From the NCBI GenBank assembly GCA_910579275.1, contig CAJTTO010000019.1, positions 7,124 through 71,123 of the forward strand: 64,000 nt of DNA, read 5' to 3'. Position 1 is the stretch's first letter. Each line of letters opens with the position of its first letter. This document shows positions 50,816-60,106 of the stretch, in pieces. Below the pieces are notes generated by a model, which was not told where the DNA came from, ran no database searches, and saw nothing but the letters and a program-made list of their open reading frames with translations. This DNA comes from an uncultured Lachnospiraceae bacterium. GTDB lineage: Bacteria; Bacillota; Clostridia; Lachnospirales; Lachnospiraceae. A program made the translations under genes and the position numbers.

Positions 50816-52507
50816 TCACGGACGTGCATGCTCAAACTTCTTCTTGCGCGCCGTCCGAATCAGCTCCCGCGCATTTTCCCTTACCGTATCCGTAATCTCG
50901 TCGCTTCCAAGCATTCTTGCAAGCTCATCCACCATCTCATTCTCTGTCAGCTGCGTGATATCCGTAACCGTCTTATTTTTTACCGCCTGTTTTGCTATCT
51001 TGTAATGGCAGTCTGCCATGGCGGCAATCTGCGGCAAATGCGTAATACATATTATCTGATGACTCTGTGAGAGCGCGCCAAGCTTCTCTGATACCTTCCA
51101 TGCGGTTTTTCCACTGATACCCGTGTCAATCTCGTCAAATATCATAGTCGGTATTCTGTCCCTTGATGCGAGCACCGTCTTGATTGCCAGCATGATACGC
51201 GAAAGCTCTCCGCCGCTTGCCACATTCCCAAGACTCTTTAGCGGCTCACCCGGATTGGTCGATATCATAAACTCCACATCATCAAAACCATTGGATGCCA
51301 TTTCTTCTTTCTGCCGTACCTGTATCTCAAACTTCACGTCCATGAAATTGAGGTCCGTCAGCGCTTCAACCATATCTTTCGCCAGTTTATCCGCTTCCTT
51401 ACTGCGGATTCTGGACGCTTTCCTGCAAAGCTTTTCAAGATGCTCCTGTGCTTTCTGCAATCGGTTCTCCAACGTTTCCCGATAAGCATCTGCATTCTGC
51501 AGCCTCTCAATCTTCTCCGCTATCTCCCTTTGGTAAGCCAGCACTGCCGCGATACTGTTACCGTACTTCAATTTCAAGTGGTTCATCAGATTGAGCCGTT
51601 CCTCCATCTGTGCAAACAGTTCCCCGTCGAATTCCATGTCAGACATATACTCTGCTATTCCGCGGTTAAAATCGCTTATCAGCGCATCTATGTTCTCAAG
51701 TTCATCGGCAAGTTCACGTGCCCTGTCATCGTAAGTCTCCACACTCCGCAGCTCCCTTACCGCATGACCGACTGCATCAGCCGCGGTCTGGTCACTGTTT
51801 CCGGTTAACTGATATGCCTTTGAAGCCGCCTCGACAATCTGACGGCTGTTTGCCATCCTGCGGTAATCGCGCTCAAGCTCCTCATCCTCCCCTTCCGTAA
51901 GTCCGGCTTCCTCTATCTCATGAAACTCAAACTCCGCAAGCGACAGCTCCTTCGCCTTTGTTCCGTCATCAACACAGAACGCCGCAAGGTCTTTCTTTAC
52001 CTTTGTGAATTCAAGGTACTTTTCTTTTATTTCTTCTTTGATGTCCGCAAGCGCATCACCTGCAAAAGAATCCAGAATTTCCATATGATTTTTCTTGTAT
52101 AGAAGTGACTGGTGTTCATGCTGTCCATGAATGTCTATCAAAAGTTCAGAAAGCGCTTTTATTTGTTTTGCCGTCACGGTCTCACCACATATTTTAAACA
52201 AATTGCGGTTCGGCTGTATCTTTCTCTGGATAATGACAATACCGTCCTCCTCGACAGGAATCTCAAGTGCGCTAATCTCCTGCTGCATCTCTTCTGTCAC
52301 TTGGAACACAAGCTCAACAAGGGCATAATCCGCCCCTGTCCTTATCATATCTTTATCGGCGCGCGCGCCCAGCGCAAGATTGATGGAACCAATAATGATT
52401 GACTTTCCAGCTCCCGTCTCTCCGCTTAAGATATTCAGACCATCCCCAAAATTCACTTCCGTCTCTGATATCAGAGCCAGATTTTTCACATGTAAGCTCA
52501 CCAACAT
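50816..52507 (-). CDS. recN: DNA repair protein RecN
   Basis: A 563-residue SMC-like ATPase: Walker A SGETGAGKSII near the N-terminus, a central coiled coil (about 150-370) and the signature VASGGELSRIMLAI with Walker B IFDEIDTGISG. Acts at double-strand breaks. It follows argR by 11 bp in the usual clostridial order. Confidence 0.97.
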   Translation of the reverse strand: MLVSLHVKNLALISETEVNFGDGLNILSGETGAGKSIIIGSINLALGARADKDMIRTGADYALVELVFQVTEEMQQEISALEIPVEEDGIVIIQRKIQPNRNLFKICGETVTAKQIKALSELLIDIHGQHEHQSLLYKKNHMEILDSFAGDALADIKEEIKEKYLEFTKVKKDLAAFCVDDGTKAKELSLAEFEFHEIEEAGLTEGEDEELERDYRRMANSRQIVEAASKAYQLTGNSDQTAADAVGHAVRELRSVETYDDRARELADELENIDALISDFNRGIAEYMSDMEFDGELFAQMEERLNLMNHLKLKYGNSIAAVLAYQREIAEKIERLQNADAYRETLENRLQKAQEHLEKLCRKASRIRSKEADKLAKDMVEALTDLNFMDVKFEIQVRQKEEMASNGFDDVEFMISTNPGEPLKSLGNVASGGELSRIMLAIKTVLASRDRIPTMIFDEIDTGISGKTAWKVSEKLGALSQSHQIICITHLPQIAAMADCHYKIAKQAVKNKTVTDITQLTENEMVDELARMLGSDEITDTVRENARELIRTARKKKFEHARP

Positions 52508-52518
52508 ATTTTCCGTCC

Positions 52519-52971
52519 CTAACCTTTTATAATCTCGCCTAGTTTTTCCATCACTGCTTCTGTGTCCTCCACTGACCGCACCGCAGCAAATATTGTGTCA
52601 TCGCCGGCTATGCACCCTACAATCTCCGTGAACCGCATGGCGTCAATTGCCGCTGCAACCGCCATTGCCATCCCCTGCACCGTCTTGATAACCAAAATAT
52701 TCTGCGCCATAGCCATGGAAACATACCCGTCCCGCAGCACACGGATATACTTATCCCCAAGCCTGCCATCGTCACTTTGCAGTATAATATATTTCTGTCT
52801 GCCGTTTCCCGCCGATATTTTTGAGAGACGAAGCTCCCTGATATCCCTTGATACCGTGGCCTGCGTGACATCAAACCCTTCCTTGCGAAGGTACGCCGCC
52901 AGCTCCTCCTGCGTTTCAATATCATATTTATTAATCAGCTCTACCACGACCTCATGTCTTTCCCTTTTCAT
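52519..52971 (-). CDS. argR: Arginine repressor ArgR
   Basis: A 150-residue protein with a winged-helix N-terminus (TQEELAAYLRKEGFDVTQAT, SRDIREL) and a C-terminal hexamerisation and arginine-binding domain (IAGDDTIF). Controls arginine genes; conserved neighbour of recN. Confidence 0.96.
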   Translation of the reverse strand: MKRERHEVVVELINKYDIETQEELAAYLRKEGFDVTQATVSRDIRELRLSKISAGNGRQKYIILQSDDGRLGDKYIRVLRDGYVSMAMAQNILVIKTVQGMAMAVAAAIDAMRFTEIVGCIAGDDTIFAAVRSVEDTEAVMEKLGEIIKG

Positions 52972-52997
52972 CCAAAACCCCCGTACTGCTTCCCATA

Positions 52998-53807
52998 CTA
53001 TGTTTTCATCTTTTTATGTAGTGTGTCAAGAAAGCTTACCTCGTTTAGTTTAATAATCTTCGTCACCTTGTCCGAACGTATAATCCTGATTTTGTCACCC
53101 TCATTCAGGTTCACCGGACATCTTCCGTCAAAGCTTGCATCCACCTCCTGCTGCTCTCCCGGCTTGCACTGCCCGATTTCAATATCAACCACATCATCTT
53201 CCGCAAGGATGATTGTCCGGTTATTTACCAGTGTGTGAGAACAGACAGGCGTCAGCATAATCAGTCTTGCCCGCGGTTCCACAATCGGTCCTCCCGCTGA
53301 CAGGTTATAGGCTGTGGACCCCGTTGGTGTGGACACAATCATGCCGTCCGCGCTATATGTGCTCAGCAGCCGCCCATTTACATAAATGTTAAAATTAATA
53401 ACATGAAGCGCACCTTTTCGATTGATTACAATATCGTTCAATGCCGTCTGGGGATTGGAACTGGTACCCGATATCACAGGGATTCCGCTCAGCATCATAC
53501 GCGGCTCAATGTCATATCGGTTCTCCATAAGACTGTCAAGCGCCGTTTCGATATCCTCCTTCTCAACCTCCGCAAGATAACCGAGGGTGCCAAGATTCAC
53601 GCCTATCATCGGAATATGGCAGGACACATATTCCCGCGCCGCCCTGAGCATGGTTCCGTCTCCGCCAAGCACAATAATTCCCTCAACCTTCTCATTGACG
53701 CAGTCACTGCAGACACACCCTTTCAGGTTCAGGTAATCCCGTATATATCGGGTTGTCTCACCGCTCCCGTCCTTTAAATGGTTCGTATAAATATAAAAAT
53801 TCTTCAT
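52998..53807 (-). CDS. nadK: NAD kinase
   Basis: A 269-residue kinase making NADP. GGDGTMLRAAR is the ATP/diphosphate site, and NDIVINR and STPTGSTAYNLSAGGPI are conserved. The start at 53807 is preferred over an ATG four codons upstream. Four genes here (tlyA, nadK, argR, recN) are tightly packed. Confidence 0.96.
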   Translation of the reverse strand: MKNFYIYTNHLKDGSGETTRYIRDYLNLKGCVCSDCVNEKVEGIIVLGGDGTMLRAAREYVSCHIPMIGVNLGTLGYLAEVEKEDIETALDSLMENRYDIEPRMMLSGIPVISGTSSNPQTALNDIVINRKGALHVINFNIYVNGRLLSTYSADGMIVSTPTGSTAYNLSAGGPIVEPRARLIMLTPVCSHTLVNNRTIILAEDDVVDIEIGQCKPGEQQEVDASFDGRCPVNLNEGDKIRIIRSDKVTKIIKLNEVSFLDTLHKKMKT

Positions 53808-53822
53808 ACAGGCTCCCAACTA

Positions 53823-54662
53823 TCAAACTGATTCCAGTGTCTTGTGCGCTTCTTCTACCGTCTCTTGAATCAATGCCGTATAACAGTCCCTGACATGTTC
53901 TGCCGCATCAAACGTTTCCTGCGGAAGCTCCGTCCTGAGCAGATGCATCAGATATTCAATATTGCCCTCCGGCCCCCGAATCGGAGAAAATTCAAGGCTT
54001 AAAATCTCGAACCCGCTTTTCAGGGTAAAGGTAAATACTTTTTCAATGACTTCCCTGTGCACAGCCGGATCCCTTACAACGCCTTTTTTTCCGACTTTCT
54101 CTTTGCCCGCCTCAAACTGCGGCTTAATCAGGCAGACCATCTGGGCAGACGGTTTGAGCAGACGGTGGGCGGGTTCAAGTATCTTGTCCAGCGATATAAA
54201 GGAAACATCAACCGACGCAAAATCAATCTTATCCGGAACATGCTCCGGAAGTATATAGCGAAAATTCGTTTTTTCCATGCAGACAACCCGCTCGTCCTTT
54301 CGGAGTTTCCAGTCAAGCTGCCCATGTCCCACATCAACAGAGTAAACCTTTGCCGCTCCGTTTTGCAGCATACAGTCTGTAAAACCGCCTGTGGATGCAC
54401 CGATGTCCATACATATTTTATCCGTAAGATTCAGTCTAAACTGATTTACTGCCTTTTCAAGCTTTAATCCGCCGCGGCTCACATACCTGAGTGTATTCCC
54501 CCTGACCTCGAGCCGGATCTTTGTCTCGTCAAACATGGAACCCGCCTTGTCCTCCTTCTGGTCATTCACATACACGCAGCCGGCCATAATCACGGCTTTT
54601 GCCTTCTCACGCGACTCCGCAAGTCCCTGTTTCACCAACAGTACATCCAAGCGCTCTTTCAT
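53823..54662 (-). CDS. tlyA: TlyA-family rRNA methyltransferase / hemolysin-like
   Basis: A 279-residue protein with an N-terminal S4 RNA-binding domain (RLDVLLVKQGLAESREKAKA) and an FtsJ-like methyltransferase (DIGASTGGFTDCML is the SAM site). Family members 2'-O-methylate rRNA. The gene sits between dxs and nadK as in other Clostridia. Confidence 0.94.
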   Translation of the reverse strand: MKERLDVLLVKQGLAESREKAKAVIMAGCVYVNDQKEDKAGSMFDETKIRLEVRGNTLRYVSRGGLKLEKAVNQFRLNLTDKICMDIGASTGGFTDCMLQNGAAKVYSVDVGHGQLDWKLRKDERVVCMEKTNFRYILPEHVPDKIDFASVDVSFISLDKILEPAHRLLKPSAQMVCLIKPQFEAGKEKVGKKGVVRDPAVHREVIEKVFTFTLKSGFEILSLEFSPIRGPEGNIEYLMHLLRTELPQETFDAAEHVRDCYTALIQETVEEAHKTLESV

Positions 54663-54720
54663 TGTCCTGTGTCCTTCCTATATATTTATGTCCATGTATT
54701 TTTGTCAGAAAACCGTACTA

Positions 54721-56574
54721 TCACAGACATTCCAGTATTCTCCCCACAATCGTCTCGGCGTCAATTCCGACCTCCTGACGCAGAATCTCGACATTTCCGT
54801 GCTCCACATATTCATCCGGTATGTGAATCGTCAAAAGTCTTACCTCAGGACAATTTTCATCGAGGTAATCCCTCACCTTTTCGCCGAATCCCCCGCTCGC
54901 AACATTTTCCTCCAATGTCACGATAAGCCTGTGATCCTGCGCCGCCTCATCAAGCATTTCCGTGTCAACAGGCTTCACAAACCGCGCATTGACAATACTG
55001 CACGCAAATCCTTTCCCAAGCAGTTCTTCCCTGACGGTGAGCGCTGTTTTCAGCATGCTCCCGACGGCGACAAGCGCGACATTTTTCTCACGGTAAATCC
55101 ACTCTGCCTTGCCGAATCTGATCGGCTCCCGATATTCGCGCAGTCCGTCATATGCCTCTCCTCTCGGATACCGCAGCGCGATAGGTCCCGCAAAGGCGAC
55201 CGCGAATTTCAGCATATCAGAAAGCTCCCATTTGTTCTTGGGTGCCATGATATGCATATTAGGTATGGATGACAGGTAGGACAAATCGAAAATTCCTTGG
55301 TGTGTCTCCCCGTCACTTCCGACAAGCCCTGCCCGGTCTATGGCAAACACGACCGGCAGATTCTGTATACACACATCATGCAGAATCTGATCATACGCCC
55401 TCTGCAAAAAAGAAGAATAGATTGCGACAACCGGTTTCATGCCTCCCGCAGCCAGTCCTGCCGCGAAGGTCACGGCATGCTCCTCCGCGATACCGACGTC
55501 AAAAAAGCGCTCCGGATACATGTTGCGGAACCTTTTAAGCCCTGTCCCGTCAGGCATTGCCGCAGTGATTGCAACGATATCCTCATGTCTGTCCCCAAGC
55601 TTGCACATGACCGTGGAAAATACATCCGTGTAGCTCGACTTCGTCTTTGGTGTGAGCGGCAGCCCCGTCTCTATGTCAAACGGCTCCGCGCCGTGAAACC
55701 TTGCCGGATGCTTCTCCGCCGGCGCAAAGCCTTTTCCTTTCTGTGTCAGGACGTGCACCAGAACTGCGGACTTACAGCGCTTTGCCTCGCGGAATACTTT
55801 TAACATGGCGTTGATATTGTGGCCGTCCACAGGTCCCAGATACGTAATCCCCATATCCTCAAAAAACATTCCCGGAATGACAAGCTGCTTCACCGAGCTT
55901 TTCGCCCTTCTGATGCTAGAGACAATCGGCTCGCCCAGCTTTGACTCCATCAGTGAATTGTAGATGCCCTCTTTCATGTCAAGATACTTGTCCGCTGTCC
56001 GGATATTGTTCAAATACTTTGACATGCCCCCTACATTTTCCGAGATGGACATATTGTTGTCATTGAGCACGATAATAAAATTTTTCTTGATGCGCGCGGC
56101 GTTATTCAGCGCCTCATATGCCATCCCGCCCGTAAGTGAGCCGTCACCTATAACAGAAATAATCGTGTGATCCTCATTTCTGAGATCCCGCGCTTTTACG
56201 AGACCTAAGCCTGCCGATATGGAGGTAGAGCTGTGCCCTGTGTCAAAACAGTCGCACTCACTCTCTTTTCTTTTGGGAAATCCGCTCATTCCGCCATATT
56301 TTCTAAGGTTCTCAAAACCGGATCTCCTGCCCGTGAGAAGCTTATGTGTGTAGGACTGGTGCCCGACATCCCACACAATTTTATCTTTTGGAAGGTTCAG
56401 GCTTAAATGCAGTGCCATGGTAAGTTCCACAGCGCCCAGATTCGAACCCAGATGCCCCCCTGTAACACTTATCTTATGAATCAGGAACTCCCGTATCTCC
56501 TCGGCAAGCAGATTCAGATTTTCCGGCGCCACATTTTTGATATCATTTTCCTTTTCTATTGTTTCCAGTATCAT
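54721..56574 (-). CDS. dxs: 1-deoxy-D-xylulose-5-phosphate synthase
   Basis: A 617-residue TPP enzyme that condenses pyruvate and glyceraldehyde-3-phosphate, the first step of the MEP isoprenoid pathway. VWDVGHQSYTHKLLTGR, the TPP motif GDGSLTGGMAYEALNNA and the DRAGLVGSDGETHQG loop are present, and the length is standard. With ispA upstream it forms an isoprenoid unit. Confidence 0.97.
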   Translation of the reverse strand: MILETIEKENDIKNVAPENLNLLAEEIREFLIHKISVTGGHLGSNLGAVELTMALHLSLNLPKDKIVWDVGHQSYTHKLLTGRRSGFENLRKYGGMSGFPKRKESECDCFDTGHSSTSISAGLGLVKARDLRNEDHTIISVIGDGSLTGGMAYEALNNAARIKKNFIIVLNDNNMSISENVGGMSKYLNNIRTADKYLDMKEGIYNSLMESKLGEPIVSSIRRAKSSVKQLVIPGMFFEDMGITYLGPVDGHNINAMLKVFREAKRCKSAVLVHVLTQKGKGFAPAEKHPARFHGAEPFDIETGLPLTPKTKSSYTDVFSTVMCKLGDRHEDIVAITAAMPDGTGLKRFRNMYPERFFDVGIAEEHAVTFAAGLAAGGMKPVVAIYSSFLQRAYDQILHDVCIQNLPVVFAIDRAGLVGSDGETHQGIFDLSYLSSIPNMHIMAPKNKWELSDMLKFAVAFAGPIALRYPRGEAYDGLREYREPIRFGKAEWIYREKNVALVAVGSMLKTALTVREELLGKGFACSIVNARFVKPVDTEMLDEAAQDHRLIVTLEENVASGGFGEKVRDYLDENCPEVRLLTIHIPDEYVEHGNVEILRQEVGIDAETIVGRILECL

Positions 56575-56669
56575 AGTGCACTCGTCCTCCGTGTCACCAG
56601 CAGAAAATACACGTTACCGTTCGCTCCGTTGCAGCAGCAGGTACCATCCAAGCGGCATATGCCTTATCC

Positions 56670-56730
56670 TAGAGCGTGTTTGAAAATTCATTCCTGACAT
56701 CTGCCAGAAAGCATTTTCAAACAGGTTCTA
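56670..56730. repeat. 61-bp inverted-repeat element between ispA and dxs
   Basis: TAGAGCGTGTTTGAAAAT and ATTTTCAAACAGGTTCTA form 18-bp imperfect terminal arms around a 25-bp middle. Either a hairpin or a tiny MITE-like insertion; there is no T-run for a typical terminator. Confidence 0.6.
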
Positions 56731-56756
56731 AGACTAACGGTAACAAATATGCAGTG

Positions 56757-57662
56757 TCATTTGATACGTGTAATCAGACTGCGTATCAGTTCCATCAGAA
56801 ATTCATTCCGAAAACCTTTGTCTTCCAAGGATTCCAACCGCTCTATGGCATGATTTGACATCTCCCGCTGTTCTCTGGAAGCTTCCTCTATCCCTTTCAG
56901 GGTCACATATGTAGTCTTATTGTTTTTCTCGTCGCTCCCGACAGGTTTTCCTAACGTCTCAAGTGTGCTTGTCACATCAAGAATGTCGTCCTGTATCTGA
57001 AATGCGACTCCGATCTCATATGCCGCCCTTTCAACCAGTGCAGTCTGCTGCGCATCCGCTCCGGCAAGCACAGCGCCTATCATCATGGCAGCCTGTATCA
57101 GTGCGGCTGTCTTATGCTCATGGATATAAAGCAAATGTTCCTCTGTCACTTTGCTGCCCAGATTTTCCGCCTCGATATCAGCAGTCTGTCCGCCAATCAT
57201 TCCATAGATACCTGCCTTCTCCGCAAGTATTGCAAGCGCTCTTGCATTTCTCTTTGTATCGCTTTCACAAATTTCAAAACTTTTCAATGCAGTCTCAAAT
57301 GCGAAGTTTAAAAGCCCGTCCCCCGCAAGGACAGCCATGGCATCCCCGTACACGACCCATGTGGTCTTTCTGCCTCTGCGGTATTCGTCATTGTCCATTG
57401 CCGGAAGGTCATCATGCACAAGGGAATATGTGTGAATCATCTCAATCGCCGCCATAAACGGCTCAATGGTCTTATCCCTGCCGCCAAAAAGCCGGTATGT
57501 TTCCGCCATCAGCATAGGACGCAGACGCTTGCCTCCTGCATTCACGCTGTAGTTCATTGCCTGCATAACTGTCTTCGCCCAGCCTTCTTCCACTGGCAGA
57601 AATGCTTTGAGCACTTCCTCAATCTCTTTTACTTTTTCATTCAATACCTTATCAAAATTCAT
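56757..57662 (-). CDS. ispA: Farnesyl/geranyl diphosphate synthase
   Basis: A 301-residue prenyl transferase. The first Asp-rich motif is LVHDDLPAMDND and the second is QIQDDILD; GGKRLRPML is also conserved. Makes C15 (or C20) prenyl diphosphate for quinone and cell-wall carriers. The ATG at 57662 overlaps the xseB end by 11 bp. Confidence 0.95.
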   Translation of the reverse strand: MNFDKVLNEKVKEIEEVLKAFLPVEEGWAKTVMQAMNYSVNAGGKRLRPMLMAETYRLFGGRDKTIEPFMAAIEMIHTYSLVHDDLPAMDNDEYRRGRKTTWVVYGDAMAVLAGDGLLNFAFETALKSFEICESDTKRNARALAILAEKAGIYGMIGGQTADIEAENLGSKVTEEHLLYIHEHKTAALIQAAMMIGAVLAGADAQQTALVERAAYEIGVAFQIQDDILDVTSTLETLGKPVGSDEKNNKTTYVTLKGIEEASREQREMSNHAIERLESLEDKGFRNEFLMELIRSLITRIK

Positions 57663-57858
57663 CCAATTCACCATTTTCGTTTAATTTAAGAACCTCTTTC
57701 TCCACCTTGTCAATCCTGTCATTGCAGGACTTGACAAGCTTCATGCCCTCCTTGTAAAGTCGAAAGGATTCCTCGAGCGGAATATCCTCCTGTTCCAGCT
57801 TTCCGATCGTGCCCTCAAGCTTCTCAAATATCTGTTCCAGTGTCAGCTCCTTCGCCAT
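57652..57858 (-). CDS. xseB: Exodeoxyribonuclease VII small subunit
   Basis: A 68-residue helical protein with the typical LEQIFEKLEGTIGKLEQ, then LEESFRLYKEGMKLVKSC pattern. Overlaps the end of xseA by 35 bp and the start of ispA. Confidence 0.95.
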   Translation of the reverse strand: MAKELTLEQIFEKLEGTIGKLEQEDIPLEESFRLYKEGMKLVKSCNDRIDKVEKEVLKLNENGELDEF

Positions 57859-59062
57859 ACTGAACCTCCTCGATTTTAGAAACCTTCGCCTGTATGGTTC
57901 CGTTTTTTACATAGACCTGTATCAAGTCATCCCGTTTCACATTGTTCACGTTATTGATGACCTTGTGATTTGCATTTTCTACATACGCATAGCCCTGACT
58001 CAGCTTGTCAAGCGGTGATAAACCTTTCAACCGTTCCACGCAAATTTCCATTCTGTGTTTCTGCTGTGTCAGTGCAGTGTTGATATTCCCGTTCAGCCTG
58101 CCCTCCAAATCCATGCAGTAAGTACGTTTCTGCTGTATCTGATTTGCGGGACTTAAGTATTTCACCTTTAGCCTTAAGGTCTCCAGTCTGTTTGTACATC
58201 GCTCAACCTGTACCCGTATCGCGTGGTTCAGGGTTGAACGGTACACATCAAGCCTGTCCATCAGCTGGCAAAAATCATACACCGCAAGCTCCGCTGCCGC
58301 GGAAGGTGTCGGTGCCCTCAAATCCGCGACAAAATCAATAATCGTCGTATCCGTCTCATGTCCGACGGCTGATATAATGGGAATGGGCGAATCAAATACT
58401 GCCTGTGCAACCGCCTCCTCATTGAAAGCCCACAAATCCTCTATGGAACCGCCTCCCCTGCCAACAATCATCACGTCGACGCCAAGCTGCTCTAATGCGC
58501 GGATGCCATTCACAATACTGCCGACAGCCTGATCCCCCTGCACAACCGCAGGATAGAGAATAATCTGTATATAAGGGTTTCTCCTTGTCGCAATATTGAT
58601 GATATCACGCACTGCCGCACCGGTAGGAGCGGTCACAACTCCTAGGGTTTTAATATATTTGGGGATGGGCTGTTTGTACTCCGGCGCGAACATTCCCATT
58701 TCCTCCAGCTCACGTTTCAGGCGGTCAAACTTTTCATATAAAAGACCGGCTCCGTCAAGCGTTATCTGTTTGGCGTAAAGCTGGTATTTCCCATCCCTCT
58801 CATATACGTCAATCGTACCGCCAACCACGACCATCTGCCCTTCCTCCAGCCTGAAGGAAAGTCCGGTGCGGCTGCCGGCAAACATGACGCAGGCGATAAC
58901 GCCCTTTGCATCCTTTAGTGTAAAGTAGATATGCCCTGATGAATGGTATTTGCAGTTGCTCACTTCCCCTTTCACCAAGACAAATCGCAGCATATAATCC
59001 TGCGTAAACATATTTCTAATGTATGAATTTATCTGGGCAACTGTATAGACATTCTGTTTCAC
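57824..59062 (-). CDS. xseA: Exodeoxyribonuclease VII large subunit
   Basis: A 412-residue nuclease subunit with an N-terminal OB fold (VYTVAQINSYIRNMF, GEVSNCKYHSSGHIYFTLKD in part) and the catalytic VIIa domain (GVVTAPTGAAVRDI, GRGGGSIEDLWAFNEE). GTG 59062 is the likely start, with GGAGG 7 nt upstream; an ATG two codons earlier is too close to that site. Confidence 0.95.
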   Translation of the reverse strand: MKQNVYTVAQINSYIRNMFTQDYMLRFVLVKGEVSNCKYHSSGHIYFTLKDAKGVIACVMFAGSRTGLSFRLEEGQMVVVGGTIDVYERDGKYQLYAKQITLDGAGLLYEKFDRLKRELEEMGMFAPEYKQPIPKYIKTLGVVTAPTGAAVRDIINIATRRNPYIQIILYPAVVQGDQAVGSIVNGIRALEQLGVDVMIVGRGGGSIEDLWAFNEEAVAQAVFDSPIPIISAVGHETDTTIIDFVADLRAPTPSAAAELAVYDFCQLMDRLDVYRSTLNHAIRVQVERCTNRLETLRLKVKYLSPANQIQQKRTYCMDLEGRLNGNINTALTQQKHRMEICVERLKGLSPLDKLSQGYAYVENANHKVINNVNNVKRDDLIQVYVKNGTIQAKVSKIEEVQYGEGADTGTDI

Positions 59063-59160
59063 AAACATGCCTCCATGATGATTGATAACGGTTCCGCCCG
59101 ACCGCGCCGCATGGCTTGGTGTATCTCTGCCGCTGCGCCGTCCGGATACAACGGATGCCA

Positions 59161-59571
59161 TTATTTTGCAAATTTAGCAAGTACGCCGTTGATAAAACCG
59201 GAGGACTCTTCCTGCCCAAACCGCTTGGCAAGCTCCACCGCCTCGTTGATGGCAACTCCTGTGGGGACGTCATCATCAAAAACAATCTCATAGACTGCAA
59301 GCCGCAGAATTGTAAGGTCGACCTTTGCCATTCTCTGTGTTGTCCAGCCTTTTGCCCGCTTATTAATCATCTCGTCCAGCTCATCCAGTTTCTCGATAAT
59401 CTTGTTGCTTTTTACGGAGATATACTGTGCATCTGCATCCTTTATCTCTTGTTCTTCCATATCAAAGGTCTCAAAGAACAGCTGCTCCTGTTCCTGCAGT
59501 TCCTCTGTTTCATAAAACTCTGCCCTGAATATGAATTTAAATATCTGTTCCCTAAGCTCTCGTCTGCTCAT
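59161..59571 (-). CDS. nusB: Transcription antitermination factor NusB
   Basis: A 136-residue all-helical protein starting MSRRELREQIFKFIFRAEF, with the conserved LRLAVYEIVFDDDVPTGVAINEAVELAK region (quoted in part: VAINEAVELAKRFG). Needed for rRNA antitermination. Confidence 0.95.
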   Translation of the reverse strand: MSRRELREQIFKFIFRAEFYETEELQEQEQLFFETFDMEEQEIKDADAQYISVKSNKIIEKLDELDEMINKRAKGWTTQRMAKVDLTILRLAVYEIVFDDDVPTGVAINEAVELAKRFGQEESSGFINGVLAKFAK

Positions 59572-59584
59572 TCGTCTTATCCTT

Positions 59585-59968
59585 TTATTTGTCCAATGCC
59601 ATCTTAATTCCTACAATTCTGATATTTACATCAGAAACCTTAAATCCCGTCATCGTCTCGATTGCACTCTTTACCTTTTCCTGTACTTTATTGCAGGTAG
59701 TCGGGATATTGTAACCATACTCAAGTGTCACTGCAAGCTCCACAGACACATTTCCGTCAAGAATGTCAATCTTCACACCCTTTGTCTGCTTCTTCATGCC
59801 GACTCTGCCCATCAGTTCGTTCGTGATATTTCCAACCATCGCGCCTACACCGTCGACTTCCGTAGCCGCAAGTCCTGCTATCATGGCAACTACATCATTC
59901 GCAATCTTGACTGTTCCAAACTCCTCGTTGTTGAACGAGCAGCCGCCCCTATCCGTTTCTTTTTCCAT
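59585..59968 (-). CDS. Asp23/Gls24-family envelope stress protein
   Basis: A 127-residue Asp23 protein (VKIANDVVAMIAGLAATEVDGV, VNIRIVGIKM at the C-terminus) of the YqhY type that stands before nusB in Firmicutes and is linked to fatty-acid homeostasis. The start at 59968 follows AGGAGGGTGAAACC. Confidence 0.9.
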   Translation of the reverse strand: MEKETDRGGCSFNNEEFGTVKIANDVVAMIAGLAATEVDGVGAMVGNITNELMGRVGMKKQTKGVKIDILDGNVSVELAVTLEYGYNIPTTCNKVQEKVKSAIETMTGFKVSDVNIRIVGIKMALDK

Positions 59969-60106
59969 GGTTTCACCCTCCTGTATTTTATACTTACCTC
60001 TCATTATATCAAAACACGGAAACTTTGCAAAGCATAAAGTTATTTATGTTATCCATATCTTTTCCCAATTTTCCCATTCCATTCAGAAATAATGATTCCG
60101 CGTGGT

